From an uncultured Bacteroides sp. (GTDB lineage Bacteria; Bacteroidota; Bacteroidia; Bacteroidales; Bacteroidaceae), in NCBI GenBank assembly GCA_937890825.1, contig CALADS010000089.1, positions 108,340-172,339 on the forward strand: 64,000 nt of DNA. The letters run 5' to 3'. Shown here one piece after another: positions 27,260 through 37,429 of the stretch (the stretch's first letter is position 1; each line of letters starts with the position of its first letter). Under the pieces are notes generated by a model. That model was given only the letters and a program-made list of their open reading frames with translations. It did not search any database and had not been told where the DNA came from. The position numbers and the translations under genes were made by a program.

Positions 27260-27345
27260 CCCTATAATTGCTCCGTAGCTTCTCCGTACTTTCTCCGTGC
27301 AGAAGTACCTCCCAGCGGAGGAACTACGGAGCAATGGCAGGGCAG
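27257..27345. repeat. Large imperfect palindrome with 11-bp phased CTCCGT motifs
   Basis: Arms 27257-27278 and 27324-27345 are complementary (CTGCCC with GGGCAG, ATTGCTCCGTAG with CTACGGAGCAAT) apart from four central bases. CTCCGT recurs at 27271, 27282 and 27293, an exact 11-base period. It directly abuts the 22-bp array. Confidence 0.8.
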
Positions 27346-27513
27346 AAACGATTCAGGTATGGAAAGGAAGGCTCGCATCGTTGCACATGGGCATGAACAA
27401 TCCCCCTACACGCAGACCGTAACCACAATCCTCCTATTCATAAAAATTAAACAGGCTCTAAATATAATACATTTTTTTTATATTTCGTAAAAATCCGTAT
27501 CTTTACAGCCATT

Positions 27514-30500
27514 ATGAGAATCTATATGCTAAAATATATCTGTCTAATAACCACTATAACCATAATCCGTCTATACATGGTGGTGGGCCATGCTCAACCC
27601 TACTGCTCATTTACCCATTATTCATCGGATAACGGACTTTCACAAAACACGGTTATGGCCATGCTGCAAGACCGAAAAGGCAACATGTGGTTTTCCACAT
27701 GGGATGGAATCAATAAATTCGATGGCTATACATTTAAGACATACAAAGCACGTCCTGGCAACCATATTGAACTGACCAATAATCGAATAGACTTTATGAA
27801 AGAAGATGAATTCGGTTATATCTGGCTGCTGACCTATGATTCTAAACCTTATCGATTCAACCCTAGAACGGAAAGTTTTGAAAAGATTCTATCCAAACAA
27901 AACCTTCCAGACATATCATCTGTACGGCTACTCAACCATGGCATTGCGTGGCTCTTGACAGAACACCAAGGTGCAATACGTGTAAAAACCGACAGCATTA
28001 CGTTAAGTTTAGAGGTAAATGACCTTCGTACATCTTCACAAGGATGGGAACAAGCACATGTCTACGATGTATGGAGCGACTTCGCTGGTAGAGAATGGAT
28101 ATTAACAGATAAAGGGCTGGCTCTTTATAATACCCAAAGAAATCAAGCAGAGTGGATACATGAAACCCACTTTAACGAAGGGCACCCCCATCAACAGCCC
28201 TTCTTCTCTGGTAAAGAAGGTGAAAAAGAAATATACTTCGGCTCAGAAAACGGACAAGTATGGCAGCTACAGAAGAACACCGGGAAGTTCAGCCTGTTAC
28301 AACTGAACACTTCATCCTGTATAATAGCACTACATAATATATCTCCGGAAGAATGGTTGTTAGCAACCCGTAATGATGGTTTCTTCATTTACCATACAGG
28401 TAAGAAATCATTTACACATTATAGCAAAGACTTACTCCCTGAATCTCCCATTGTATCGCTCTATGCTGACCGTAATGGAGAAATATGGCTAGAACAGCAT
28501 GTACAAGGTACAGTAGCGCACTTCAACTCTCGCACAAAAAAAATTAAAATTGAAACAGTTGCCGTAGAACCCAGCCGCTCCGACCGTTCACATCCAGCTT
28601 TTCAAATACATGAAGACTGTTACGGCACAGCATGGGTACATCCTTATGGAGGTGGATTTTCACGCTATAACAGAGAAAAGAATTGTCTGGAACCGTTCTA
28701 TAACAGTATACAGAAAGGGGAATGGCGATTTTCTAACAAGATACATTCTGCCTTTTCAGACCGACAAGGAAATTTATGGCTTTGTACTCATTCAAAAGGA
28801 TTGGAAAAGATAACATTCCGCCCCATGCAGTTCCAACGTCTCATCCGGGAAGAACATAATTATGAATCTCTCAGCAATGAAGTACGTGCATTACTGGAAG
28901 ACTGTAACCGCAACTTCTGGATAGGATTGAAAGACGGCAAACTGAGAGTATATGACAGTAAGCATCATGATAAAGGATACCTGACAGAAAACGGTACGAT
29001 AGCACATAATGGACGACCCATGCAGGGTACTGCCTATTTCCTCATGGAAGACAGTAAGAAAAATCTGTGGATAGCTACCAAAGGAGACGGACTGGTAAAA
29101 GCTACACCGCAAGGAAACCGCTATCTGCTTACCCGTTACCAATTTGAGGCCTCTAACCCATATAGTTTAAGTGACGATAATGTGTATTGTGTTTATGAAG
29201 ACCAACAAAACAGAATATGGGTAGCTACCTTTGGAGGAGGAGTCAACATTCTCACCCATGATAAAAATGGAAAGGAGATTTTTCTGAATCACCGAAACCT
29301 GCTGAAAAATTATCCACAAGATAAATGCAGCAGAGTACGTTACATTACAGGCGACCATCAAAATCGCATCTGGATTGCTACAACGATAGGCGCACTAACC
29401 GTGAAAGATACAGGTGAGAAACCTGAAGAGATGCATTTCCAGCACTTTGTACGGATTCCCGACGACATACAGAGTCTCAGTCACAATGACGTACACGGAA
29501 TTATATCTACCAAACAGAACGAGTTGTATCTTGCTACTTTTGGTGGTGGACTTAATAAACTGCTTTCATTGGATTCCCTAGGAAATGCCCGCTTTCAGTC
29601 ATACAGTGTAGAAGATGGGCTGCCATCAGATGTATTGCTGACCATCCAGGAAGATGCTAAGGGTAATTTATGGATCAGCACCGAAAACGGCATTTGTAAA
29701 TATACTCCATCAAACGGTCATTTTGAAAAATACAACGACCGCTCTCTACCATTCCGGGTTCGCTTCAGCGAATCATCCTCTGGATATACATCGCACAATC
29801 ACATCATGTTTGGCACCAACAAAGGCATTGTATTATTTAATCCCGACTCTATCCGCAAAAGTAGCTACGTACCCCCCATCGTATTCTCTAATTTACTGGT
29901 GGCCAATCAAAACATAGTTCCCGGTAAAGAGTCGGTACTCCAACAGCATTTGGATGACATACAAAAACTGACACTTTCTCACCACGAGAATATTTTTACT
30001 ATTCTATATGCTGCTCTGGATTTTTCCAGTCCTTCCGATATACAATACGCTTACCAATTGGAAGGATTTGAAAAAAACTGGAACATGGTAGGTGAACAGC
30101 GTTCAGCTACATACACGAATCTTCCTAAAGGACATTACCGTTTCAAAGTCCGTTCTACCAACGCTGATGGCATATGGGTAGACAACATACGTGTACTCGA
30201 TATAGAGATACTGCCTTCTTTTTGGGAAACCCCCATTGCCTACATGCTGTATGTACTGATACTGATTCTTATTGTAGTAACAGCTGTATACATACTATTT
30301 ACTATTTACCGTCTGAAACATAGGGTACTGATGGAACATCAGATGACAGACATGAAATTACGCTTCTTTACAGATATTTCTCACGAACTACGCACTCCGC
30401 TGACCCTCATTGTGGGTCCGGTAGAAAATGTACTCAACAATTTATCACTTTCCAATGAAGTAAGGGAACAACTAAAAGTGGTAGAAAAAAACACTAACCG

Positions 30501-31950
30501 CATGCTTCGGCTCATCAATCAAATTCTGGATTTTCGAAAAATACAAAATAAGAAGATGAAATTACGTGTACAGTGCATTGATCTGATACCGTTTACCCGC
30601 CGGATTATGGATAATTTTGAAGGACTGGCTGCAGAGAAGCAAATCACCTTCCGACTTACAGCAACAGAGAACAGATACACCTTATGGGCAGATGCCGATA
30701 AATACGAGAAAATTATATTTAATCTTCTCTCTAATGCCTTCAAATATACCCCCAATGGCAAATGTATCACTGTTTTTATCAAAGAAGATGAACAACACAT
30801 TTCAGTAGGGGTACAAGACCAGGGAATAGGCATCGAAGAAAACCGCAGAAAGTCTATTTTTCTAAGATTTGAAAATCTGGCCGAAAAAAATCAACTCAAC
30901 CAATCCAGTACAGGTATCGGTTTGTCTCTGGTCAATGAATTGGTTGAAATGCATCAAGCCACTATCACCGTTGACAGCCACATAGGACAAGGCAGTTGCT
31001 TCAAAGTGAATTTTCTGAAAGGAAAAGCACATTACGATTCTACTGTAGAATTTCTACAAGATGACATGACAGCCAGCATGATAGTTAACAAAGAAAGCCT
31101 GGCAGAAGTTTCATCTCAAGAAGAAGATAACAACAAGGAACTGATGCTGCTAGTAGAGGATAATCAGGAACTACGCCAATTCCTGCACAGTATTTTTTCC
31201 TCAGATTACCGTATAGTAGAAGCTGAAGATGGCATGCAAGGAGGAGCATTGGCACACGAATTGGTACCGGACATTATTATCAGTGATGTAATGATGCCTC
31301 ATAAAGATGGCATTACCTTAACCCGTGAACTTCGCTCAGACCTTGCTACAAGTCATATACCATTAATACTCCTCACAGCTAAGACCTCAGAAGAAAGTCA
31401 GCTGGAAGGATTAGAATATGGTGCCGACGATTACATCACCAAGCCTTTCAGCGCCACCTACCTGAAAGCAAGGGTAAAGAATCTGCTGACTTCCAGAGCA
31501 CAATTGCAATCAATCTACCGTACTGCCTTAATGCCAGTAACCGCAGAGGTATCGCAATTCTCCAAAGAAGAAAATGCAGCACCGACAGTAGAAGAGCCGC
31601 AAGAGCCTATAATGGCGCCACAGGATAAGAAATTTATGGAAAAACTGATGCAACTGATGGAGAAGAATCTAGATAATGGAGACTTGGTGGTGGATGACCT
31701 AGTACAAGAGTTGGCCGTAAGCCGGTCGGTATTTTTCAAAAAATTGAAGACTCTTACCGGACTGGCTCCTATTGAGTTCATTAAAGAAATACGTATCAAT
31801 AAAGCCATACAACTTATTGAAACCGGTGAATACACCATGACCCAAATCTCCTACATGGTTGGAATTAATGACCCCCGCTATTTCAGCAAATGTTTCAAAC
31901 AAAAAATGGGAATGACACCTACAGAATATAGAGACAGGAATAAAGTGTAA
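27514..31950 (+). CDS. Hybrid two-component system regulator (HTCS) of the pectin locus
   Basis: A 1478-residue one-protein two-component system. In order: signal/anchor, about 14 Reg_prop propeller repeats with recurring DRKGNMWFST-like motifs (residues 50-780), a Y_Y_Y domain, a membrane helix at about 908-933, HisKA with DISHELRTPLTL near 953, HATPase with LLSNAFKYTPNG near 1070, receiver LMLLVEDNQEL near 1209 with phospho-acceptor in IISDVMMPHKDG near 1256, and an AraC-type HTH at about 1375-1478. The periplasmic propeller should bind a pectin-derived oligosaccharide and the HTH should activate the flanking operons. A near -7 box TATCTTTA at 27498-27505 is so close that the second ATG at 27526 is as likely a start. 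Confidence 0.95.
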   Translation: MRIYMLKYICLITTITIIRLYMVVGHAQPYCSFTHYSSDNGLSQNTVMAMLQDRKGNMWFSTWDGINKFDGYTFKTYKARPGNHIELTNNRIDFMKEDEFGYIWLLTYDSKPYRFNPRTESFEKILSKQNLPDISSVRLLNHGIAWLLTEHQGAIRVKTDSITLSLEVNDLRTSSQGWEQAHVYDVWSDFAGREWILTDKGLALYNTQRNQAEWIHETHFNEGHPHQQPFFSGKEGEKEIYFGSENGQVWQLQKNTGKFSLLQLNTSSCIIALHNISPEEWLLATRNDGFFIYHTGKKSFTHYSKDLLPESPIVSLYADRNGEIWLEQHVQGTVAHFNSRTKKIKIETVAVEPSRSDRSHPAFQIHEDCYGTAWVHPYGGGFSRYNREKNCLEPFYNSIQKGEWRFSNKIHSAFSDRQGNLWLCTHSKGLEKITFRPMQFQRLIREEHNYESLSNEVRALLEDCNRNFWIGLKDGKLRVYDSKHHDKGYLTENGTIAHNGRPMQGTAYFLMEDSKKNLWIATKGDGLVKATPQGNRYLLTRYQFEASNPYSLSDDNVYCVYEDQQNRIWVATFGGGVNILTHDKNGKEIFLNHRNLLKNYPQDKCSRVRYITGDHQNRIWIATTIGALTVKDTGEKPEEMHFQHFVRIPDDIQSLSHNDVHGIISTKQNELYLATFGGGLNKLLSLDSLGNARFQSYSVEDGLPSDVLLTIQEDAKGNLWISTENGICKYTPSNGHFEKYNDRSLPFRVRFSESSSGYTSHNHIMFGTNKGIVLFNPDSIRKSSYVPPIVFSNLLVANQNIVPGKESVLQQHLDDIQKLTLSHHENIFTILYAALDFSSPSDIQYAYQLEGFEKNWNMVGEQRSATYTNLPKGHYRFKVRSTNADGIWVDNIRVLDIEILPSFWETPIAYMLYVLILILIVVTAVYILFTIYRLKHRVLMEHQMTDMKLRFFTDISHELRTPLTLIVGPVENVLNNLSLSNEVREQLKVVEKNTNRMLRLINQILDFRKIQNKKMKLRVQCIDLIPFTRRIMDNFEGLAAEKQITFRLTATENRYTLWADADKYEKIIFNLLSNAFKYTPNGKCITVFIKEDEQHISVGVQDQGIGIEENRRKSIFLRFENLAEKNQLNQSSTGIGLSLVNELVEMHQATITVDSHIGQGSCFKVNFLKGKAHYDSTVEFLQDDMTASMIVNKESLAEVSSQEEDNNKELMLLVEDNQELRQFLHSIFSSDYRIVEAEDGMQGGALAHELVPDIIISDVMMPHKDGITLTRELRSDLATSHIPLILLTAKTSEESQLEGLEYGADDYITKPFSATYLKARVKNLLTSRAQLQSIYRTALMPVTAEVSQFSKEENAAPTVEEPQEPIMAPQDKKFMEKLMQLMEKNLDNGDLVVDDLVQELAVSRSVFFKKLKTLTGLAPIEFIKEIRINKAIQLIETGEYTMTQISYMVGINDPRYFSKCFKQKMGMTPTEYRDRNKV

Positions 31951-31981
31951 AGGAATTATATCATGACTCTTTATTACTGAT

Positions 31982-33304
31982 TTAAGGAATCAAATGCTGC
32001 TTAATCCAGATTAAATGCGCCCTTTCAGTTTGTTCGGATGTCCAATGCTCATTGATGGGAGTTATTAAGGCTTCTTTAAAAGATGAAATCGAATTATATA
32101 CTGCATAGCTAGTAGTGGGAGGACAGGTATCATCATTAAATCCCCACGTCATATAGACAGGTATGCGGATAAAACGTGCAAAGTTTACTACATCATAATA
32201 AGCCAATGTCTCTACCTTGGACGGTGTGTTCATACCTTTCTCACGGAAAAAGTGAGGATAACCTCCGGCACGTCCATCCAAATATCCTGCCATGTCACTC
32301 AAAGCAGGATGATTGGCCACGCAAGCTGTTACTCGTTTATCCAAAGCTGCAGCTACTAAAGCCAACGCTCCTCCCTGACTACCACCTTGAGTAATCACGT
32401 TCTTTCCATCCCATTCCGGTAAAGAAGTAAGAAAATCTATGCAGCGGATACATGCCAGATAAACACGCTTCATATAATAGTGGTCCCTATTCTCCATACC
32501 AATGCTTAGGTAGCCATTTTCTTTGCTATTAAAAGCCAAACTGATATCTTTAAAATCTTCTGCCGATAACTTGGGATTCAGACCATGAATCTCAAACTCC
32601 ATACGGATACAGCCTTGCTCTGCATAATATTTATGCCGCAAAGGATTCTTAATCGTCTTGATACCTGCCCCCGGTGGACAAAGGACTACAGGGCAACTGG
32701 CTTTGGGGGCATTCTTCGGGTAGAAAAGATAAGCATAAACCGATTGTCCTTGCTCATTTAAGAACAAACGTATCAAATAACAGTCTATCTTATCAGTAGA
32801 ATACTCTGCACAAAATTCTTTCGAATAGTGTAAGGGATATTCAGCCATCTCAGATAAGTTTTTCTTCCAAAACGCCTCAAAATCGGCCGGAATCTGAGTA
32901 TAAGGTAATATCTTCTCTGGAGAAAAACCCACCTTGACATGATGTCTTGATACCTGATTACCTAACTTAATCTTCATTCGGCAATCTCTGAACCCAGGCT
33001 TTGTCATCGTACCCAACGATATAGTAGTCCTACCATTTTTCAAAATCGCCGTACCTTGAGTATCGCCCAACATTTTGTCTGCACCGATTTCGTATTCCAC
33101 AGTGACGCCATCCAAAGGTATCCCGTATTGGTAGACCTGTATCTCGACTGAGGCCATTTCACCCACACGGTAAATCCAGTCTGCATGATCGGGCACGGTT
33201 ACCCAAAACAAATCGTTACGATAAGGATTATTTTCTGCCATAACCGAAAATGACAAAAATAATGTTCCAACTAACACGCTAATATATAGTCTCATCTTTT
33301 TCAT
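31982..33304 (-). CDS. CE7-like acetylesterase (AXE1 type)
   Basis: A 440-residue secreted esterase with signal peptide ending SVMAE. An N-terminal beta-rich domain (residues about 25-150) precedes an AXE1-type alpha/beta-hydrolase. The nucleophile serine is in TQGGSQGGALAL near residue 307, the aspartate in WGFNDDTCPP near 395, and the histidine in NEHWTSEQ near 425. PPGAGIKTIKNPLRHKYYAE is typical of the AXE1 core. Family CE7 enzymes deacetylate sugars; here the target is presumably acetylated pectin fragments. It is the last gene of the GH105 operon, 12 bases after the fusion gene. Confidence 0.85.
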   Translation of the reverse strand: MKKMRLYISVLVGTLFLSFSVMAENNPYRNDLFWVTVPDHADWIYRVGEMASVEIQVYQYGIPLDGVTVEYEIGADKMLGDTQGTAILKNGRTTISLGTMTKPGFRDCRMKIKLGNQVSRHHVKVGFSPEKILPYTQIPADFEAFWKKNLSEMAEYPLHYSKEFCAEYSTDKIDCYLIRLFLNEQGQSVYAYLFYPKNAPKASCPVVLCPPGAGIKTIKNPLRHKYYAEQGCIRMEFEIHGLNPKLSAEDFKDISLAFNSKENGYLSIGMENRDHYYMKRVYLACIRCIDFLTSLPEWDGKNVITQGGSQGGALALVAAALDKRVTACVANHPALSDMAGYLDGRAGGYPHFFREKGMNTPSKVETLAYYDVVNFARFIRIPVYMTWGFNDDTCPPTTSYAVYNSISSFKEALITPINEHWTSEQTERAHLIWIKQHLIP

Positions 33305-33316
33305 AATTAAGCAGCT

Positions 33317-35089
33317 CTATCGAGTTATAATCAACAATTCATTACCATGACGATGTGGACACCAATTATCAGTTCCAGATAATACTTCATCCAGAGAATA
33401 GCCTTTCATGCTTTCCAATTGATGTGAAAAGAAAGCACGAGCCTTCGGATTGGCTCCCTTACCCGTACTATGATATTCAGCATAAAAAGTAGTTTCCTCT
33501 ACATTGGGTTTACCCCAATCGTTCCAGCCCTCGGGTAAAATATGCTGCCCCATCTCACAACGAAGAAATACAGCCTGAGCATACGGACGCCACGGACGAG
33601 AAAGATAAACCTTCTGTGCACTATCGTCAGCAGTCAATTTACAATCATAAAATACATAACCATAGCGCTGCCCCTGGTCGGTAGAGGGAGCAGTAACATA
33701 ACCATTGCCCTTGCTATGAATATTACAGCGTAGGAAGACTGCGGTAGACCATCCGAATATAAAATCCACTGTACCTTCTATATAACACTCCTCGAAATAC
33801 TGACGAACACCTTTCCCATAAGTGTATAAGGTATCCTGAAATCCCAAGAAACGACAATGTTTGAAATACACTCGGTCTGCAGAAATAAAACAAGCCACTG
33901 CCTGCCCCACTGGACCAGAAGTATTCTCGAAAGTAATATTTTCAGCATAAAAATCCGGAGAATAAATGTAACAGGAAGAAGAACCTGAAGTTCCCATTTT
34001 TTCTCCAAAAATATTTTTTTTCGAAGCATAATCATCATAAGAAATCACTGCCCCATGCTGCCCTATTAGTGAAACATTGATTTTACTGGCAGGAATAACC
34101 AGTTTCTCGTGATAGACCCCCGGACGTATCAGAATCGTGGTACGCACATTCTTTCGAAAATCAGGTACAGCATTTATTGCCTCCTGCACCGTAAAGAAAT
34201 CACCACTTCCATCTTTTGCCACTACAAAATCATAATGGCGCACATAAGGAGCCAATGCTGGAACCACCTTGGCTAATAGATCTACAGTAAGTTTGGTTAT
34301 GACACGTGCACCATGAATATTAAGATGCGTATTGTCTTCACGTCCCTTGGGTAAAAAAGGTATCGTATTAGGAGCTATCCACATAAACAAAGTTTTGGAT
34401 GCTTGTGGTCCCATTCCCTCCACGAGTTCATGAGTCAGTTTGTTCATGTCAACGAAAGGCACATCCAATTCTTCAGCCACCCGACGAGGAGATTCCAAGT
34501 AAGCTCCATGTGTATCAACTAGCTGGCTACCCTCTTCGGGATGTACAGACTCCGACCTAGCTTCATAACGTGCATCCGGATGGGCATCTCTACGCACATC
34601 ATCCTGCTGCACAGCAGCCTGTAGAGTGTGGTAATCGGATTTTGTCACAAAATTACGGCGCACTATGGAATTAAACAGAATAGGAATTCCTCCCTGCTCA
34701 CGCGTTTCGTTCACAAACTTGCGCAGATTATCATCAAAACTTCCTCCTGCAACAGTATGTCTCTTCGGATCAACTTTTTCATCATTATGACCGAACTGTA
34801 TAAACACATAATCTCCTTTTCTGATTTGTGTACGGACTTTCTCCCAACGTCCCTCTTCAATGAAGCTTTTTGTACTGCGACCATTGACTGCATGATTATC
34901 TACCCTAATATCATCTGACAAAAAGCCAGGAAGCATCTGTCCCCATCCCCGTTCAGGATTGCCGCCAACCAGATTCTTATTAGCCATAGTAGAATCTCCA
35001 ATCATAAAGATGGTAATCTTCCGCTGGTCTGACTTAAAAGAACACAAAAGGCATAACAAAGCTGCCCACAACCAAAATTTACTTTTCAT
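33317..35089 (-). CDS. Bifunctional CE12-CE8: rhamnogalacturonan acetylesterase-pectin methylesterase
   Basis: A 590-residue secreted fusion. Residues about 25-265 are a GDSL/SGNH esterase of the CE12 type: block I GDSTMAN at 31, block III GHND near 98, and the Asp-His end in DNTHLNIHGA near 255. Residues about 280-585 are a CE8 pectin methylesterase: FVVAKDGSGDFFTVQEAINA, then GQAVACFISADRVYFKHCRF, the signature GTVDFIFGWSTAVFLRC with both aspartate-region residues, and YLSRPWRPYAQAVF. One polypeptide can thus remove both acetyl and methyl esters from pectin. It stands 27 bases after the CE8 gene in the same operon. Confidence 0.92.
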   Translation of the reverse strand: MKSKFWLWAALLCLLCSFKSDQRKITIFMIGDSTMANKNLVGGNPERGWGQMLPGFLSDDIRVDNHAVNGRSTKSFIEEGRWEKVRTQIRKGDYVFIQFGHNDEKVDPKRHTVAGGSFDDNLRKFVNETREQGGIPILFNSIVRRNFVTKSDYHTLQAAVQQDDVRRDAHPDARYEARSESVHPEEGSQLVDTHGAYLESPRRVAEELDVPFVDMNKLTHELVEGMGPQASKTLFMWIAPNTIPFLPKGREDNTHLNIHGARVITKLTVDLLAKVVPALAPYVRHYDFVVAKDGSGDFFTVQEAINAVPDFRKNVRTTILIRPGVYHEKLVIPASKINVSLIGQHGAVISYDDYASKKNIFGEKMGTSGSSSCYIYSPDFYAENITFENTSGPVGQAVACFISADRVYFKHCRFLGFQDTLYTYGKGVRQYFEECYIEGTVDFIFGWSTAVFLRCNIHSKGNGYVTAPSTDQGQRYGYVFYDCKLTADDSAQKVYLSRPWRPYAQAVFLRCEMGQHILPEGWNDWGKPNVEETTFYAEYHSTGKGANPKARAFFSHQLESMKGYSLDEVLSGTDNWCPHRHGNELLIITR

Positions 35090-35116
35090 ACTCCATAGAA
35101 TGATTTAAAACAAACA

Positions 35117-36088
35117 TTATAAATTGACGACTGGCATCCAATCACAAGACTGGTAAAAAAGATAGGACCAATCGGCATACCGGGCAGCCTCTTCCGCTGT
35201 CAGCTGTCTGCTCCACTTCACCCGAGCATCCGCTGCAGCGCCTGCACCATAACAACCGTATTCAGCATATCGGGCAGTCTTCTCATTCGCTGCATTTTTC
35301 CAATTATGCCAACCTTCCGGCCGGATATGAGATCCCATTTCACAATTTATAAAGACGGTAGCTGCATATGGCCGCCAAGGACGACCCAAATACACATGCT
35401 TCACAGAATCGGCAGCCGAAAGCTTGCAATTACGAAACACATACCCTACTTTAGAAGTGGAAGGAGTAGAAGCTGCCGTAATATAAGAATCCCGTTTACT
35501 GTATATCTCGCAATCATCAAACACAGCCGTAGAGGGTCCGAATATAAAATCAGTAGTACCTTCTATATAGCAATCCTTAAAATACAAGCGTGTACCCGCC
35601 GCTCCTGTATAGACCGTGTCTTGATTGCCCAAAAAGCGACAGCGATAAAATACCAGACAATCTCCTTCCGTATGAAGAGCTACCGCCTGTCCCAAGGGAG
35701 CAGCATTATTTTCAATAGTTAAATTTTTAAAGGTAATTCTATTACCTTCTACCTTTAATGTATACGTGCGAAAAGTACCCATTTTCTGAATATTTGCATG
35801 GTCATCATAGGTGAGAATGGTATTTTCTGCATCTTCACCTATAAAATCAACCTGCTGAATCCAGGAAGGTACTACCACTTTTTCTTTGTAGACCCCAGGC
35901 TTTATCAAAACAGTTACCTTATATTCCATAAATGCACGTATTCCTTCCATGGCCTCGGTCAATGTCTGGTAATCTCCACTCCCATCTCTTGACACTACCA
36001 AAGTATCTTTCCACACCGTACCTGCCGAAACCATTTCCAAACTTCCCCATAACAGGCATAACATGAATGTAAGAAGATGTCTCATCAT
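35117..36088 (-). CDS. CE8 pectin methylesterase
   Basis: A 323-residue secreted pectinesterase with a signal peptide ending EMVSAG. The right-handed beta-helix begins VVSRDGSGDYQTLTEAMEGI. Active site segments are GQAVALHTEGDCLVFYRCRF (oxyanion glutamine region), the signature GTTDFIFGPSTAVFDDC, and YLGRPWRPYAATVF with the conserved arginine and tryptophan. It removes methyl groups from homogalacturonan so that hydrolases can act. It is about the size of the CE8 half of the fusion next door, and the two are paralogues. The GH105 gene is 13 bases upstream. Confidence 0.94.
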   Translation of the reverse strand: MMRHLLTFMLCLLWGSLEMVSAGTVWKDTLVVSRDGSGDYQTLTEAMEGIRAFMEYKVTVLIKPGVYKEKVVVPSWIQQVDFIGEDAENTILTYDDHANIQKMGTFRTYTLKVEGNRITFKNLTIENNAAPLGQAVALHTEGDCLVFYRCRFLGNQDTVYTGAAGTRLYFKDCYIEGTTDFIFGPSTAVFDDCEIYSKRDSYITAASTPSTSKVGYVFRNCKLSAADSVKHVYLGRPWRPYAATVFINCEMGSHIRPEGWHNWKNAANEKTARYAEYGCYGAGAAADARVKWSRQLTAEEAARYADWSYLFYQSCDWMPVVNL

Positions 36089-36101
36089 AAGCTATCAATC
36101 A

Positions 36102-37322
36102 TTAATCCCCATAAATCTGCTTCATATCCTGGATGTTTTCCCACTCTAGACTAGCCATAATAAAAGGTCCTACAGCCTTAGCATCATTCGGACGGATTGC
36201 CTCATTGATGTAATAGTCATAATCACCGGAACGGTAAACTTTTCCTCCTAAACCAGCTACGGCACAAGCCTGGGTAATAGTGACCAGACCATTTTTATCG
36301 ACCTCAATAAAATGTTTTAGAATTCCTCGATAACCTTTTTTTGCAACCGAAAGATAAGAAGCATCCAAATACCCTAACCGCACGCCTTTAAACAAAGCGT
36401 AAACAAACATAGCCGAACAGGAAGACTCCAGATAATTTCCTTTTTCTCCACTCTTATCAAGTACCTGATACCAAAGTCCCGTCTTGGCATCCTGCAAGCG
36501 TTTCACCATGTTGGCCAAATGATTAAACACTACCAGCATGGAATCTCGTCCCACTTCATGTTTGGGAATAAACTCCAGAGCATCCACAAAAGCCATGGCA
36601 TACCATCCCATAGCACGTCCCCAACTATGCAACGACTGCCCCGTCTGCTTATCCGACCAACGTTCTTTTCTGCTTACATCACAAGCATGACGAAACAAAT
36701 CTGTCTGCGGATCATACGTGTGGCGGGCTGCCATCAAGAATTGATTAATAATATCTTGATAAGCATTCACCTGACTATTGCGATGTGCATACTCTGCATA
36801 GAAAGGTGCACCCATATAAATACCATCCAGCCACACCTGATGCGGATAAATTTTCTTATGCCAGAAACCACCGTCGGCATTTCTGGGATGAGTATCCAGC
36901 TGGCTACGCATCAAATCAAGTGCTTTTTTGTACTTTTCGTTTTTCGTCTGATCATAGATTCTGAAAAGAAACTTGCCAGAATTCACACGATCCAAACTAT
37001 AATCTTCCAATTTGTATTTTTTGATTGTGCCATCAGCGTTGACCATCGTATCCGCATAAGCCAATGCATATTCATAGAATTTGGAATCTCCATATCGATC
37101 ATATACATCCAACATGGATTGTAATTCCAAACCATGACAGTAATCCCACTTTAATCGAGGCTGGAAATCCAGTTGCCAGGATTCCGGACATCGAATCATT
37201 TCAGACTCAGCCATTCTTACTGACCAGGGCTGGTTACTTTTAACCTGCTGAGCCAAGAGATAAGACGTAAAACAAACAAATAATACAAGTAATAAAAATC
37301 TAAAATTTTCTACCTTTTTCAT
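36102..37322 (-). CDS. GH105 unsaturated rhamnogalacturonyl/glucuronyl hydrolase
   Basis: A 406-residue secreted alpha6/alpha6-barrel enzyme with a signal peptide ending YLLAQ. It matches family GH105 (YteR/YesR type), which removes the unsaturated uronic acid made by pectate or rhamnogalacturonan lyases by hydrating the double bond. The catalytic aspartate is in THPRNADGGFWHK near residue 148, with WLDGIYMGAPFYAEY and GRAMGWYAMAFVDAL as neighbouring signatures. It opens the minus-strand operon GH105, CE8, CE12-CE8, CE7-like. Its product, a 4-deoxy-5-keto uronate, is the substrate of KduI encoded across the divergent promoter. Confidence 0.93.
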   Translation of the reverse strand: MKKVENFRFLLLVLFVCFTSYLLAQQVKSNQPWSVRMAESEMIRCPESWQLDFQPRLKWDYCHGLELQSMLDVYDRYGDSKFYEYALAYADTMVNADGTIKKYKLEDYSLDRVNSGKFLFRIYDQTKNEKYKKALDLMRSQLDTHPRNADGGFWHKKIYPHQVWLDGIYMGAPFYAEYAHRNSQVNAYQDIINQFLMAARHTYDPQTDLFRHACDVSRKERWSDKQTGQSLHSWGRAMGWYAMAFVDALEFIPKHEVGRDSMLVVFNHLANMVKRLQDAKTGLWYQVLDKSGEKGNYLESSCSAMFVYALFKGVRLGYLDASYLSVAKKGYRGILKHFIEVDKNGLVTITQACAVAGLGGKVYRSGDYDYYINEAIRPNDAKAVGPFIMASLEWENIQDMKQIYGD

Positions 37323-37366
37323 TCAACTTTTCTTTTGGTATTAGACATGAATTAAAATCTAAAAAA

Positions 37367-37374
37367 CAAAAGTA
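37367..37374 (-). promoter_or_regulatory. -7 element for the GH105 operon
   Basis: Minus-strand TACTTTTG, exact TAnnTTTG, 45 bases upstream of the GH105 start. No -33 TTG at proper spacing, which fits an activator-dependent promoter. Confidence 0.5.
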
Positions 37375-37429
37375 GATGATTTCGGAGAAAGGTACGTGTA
37401 TTTTTCAACATAGATGGTGTAGAAATTGA

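Noticed and set aside
27137..27490. 117-residue plus-strand open frame rich in Phe and Ser
   Set aside because: It translates the 22-bp pyrimidine repeat array and the following palindrome; composition and lack of a ribosome binding or promoter signal argue against a gene.
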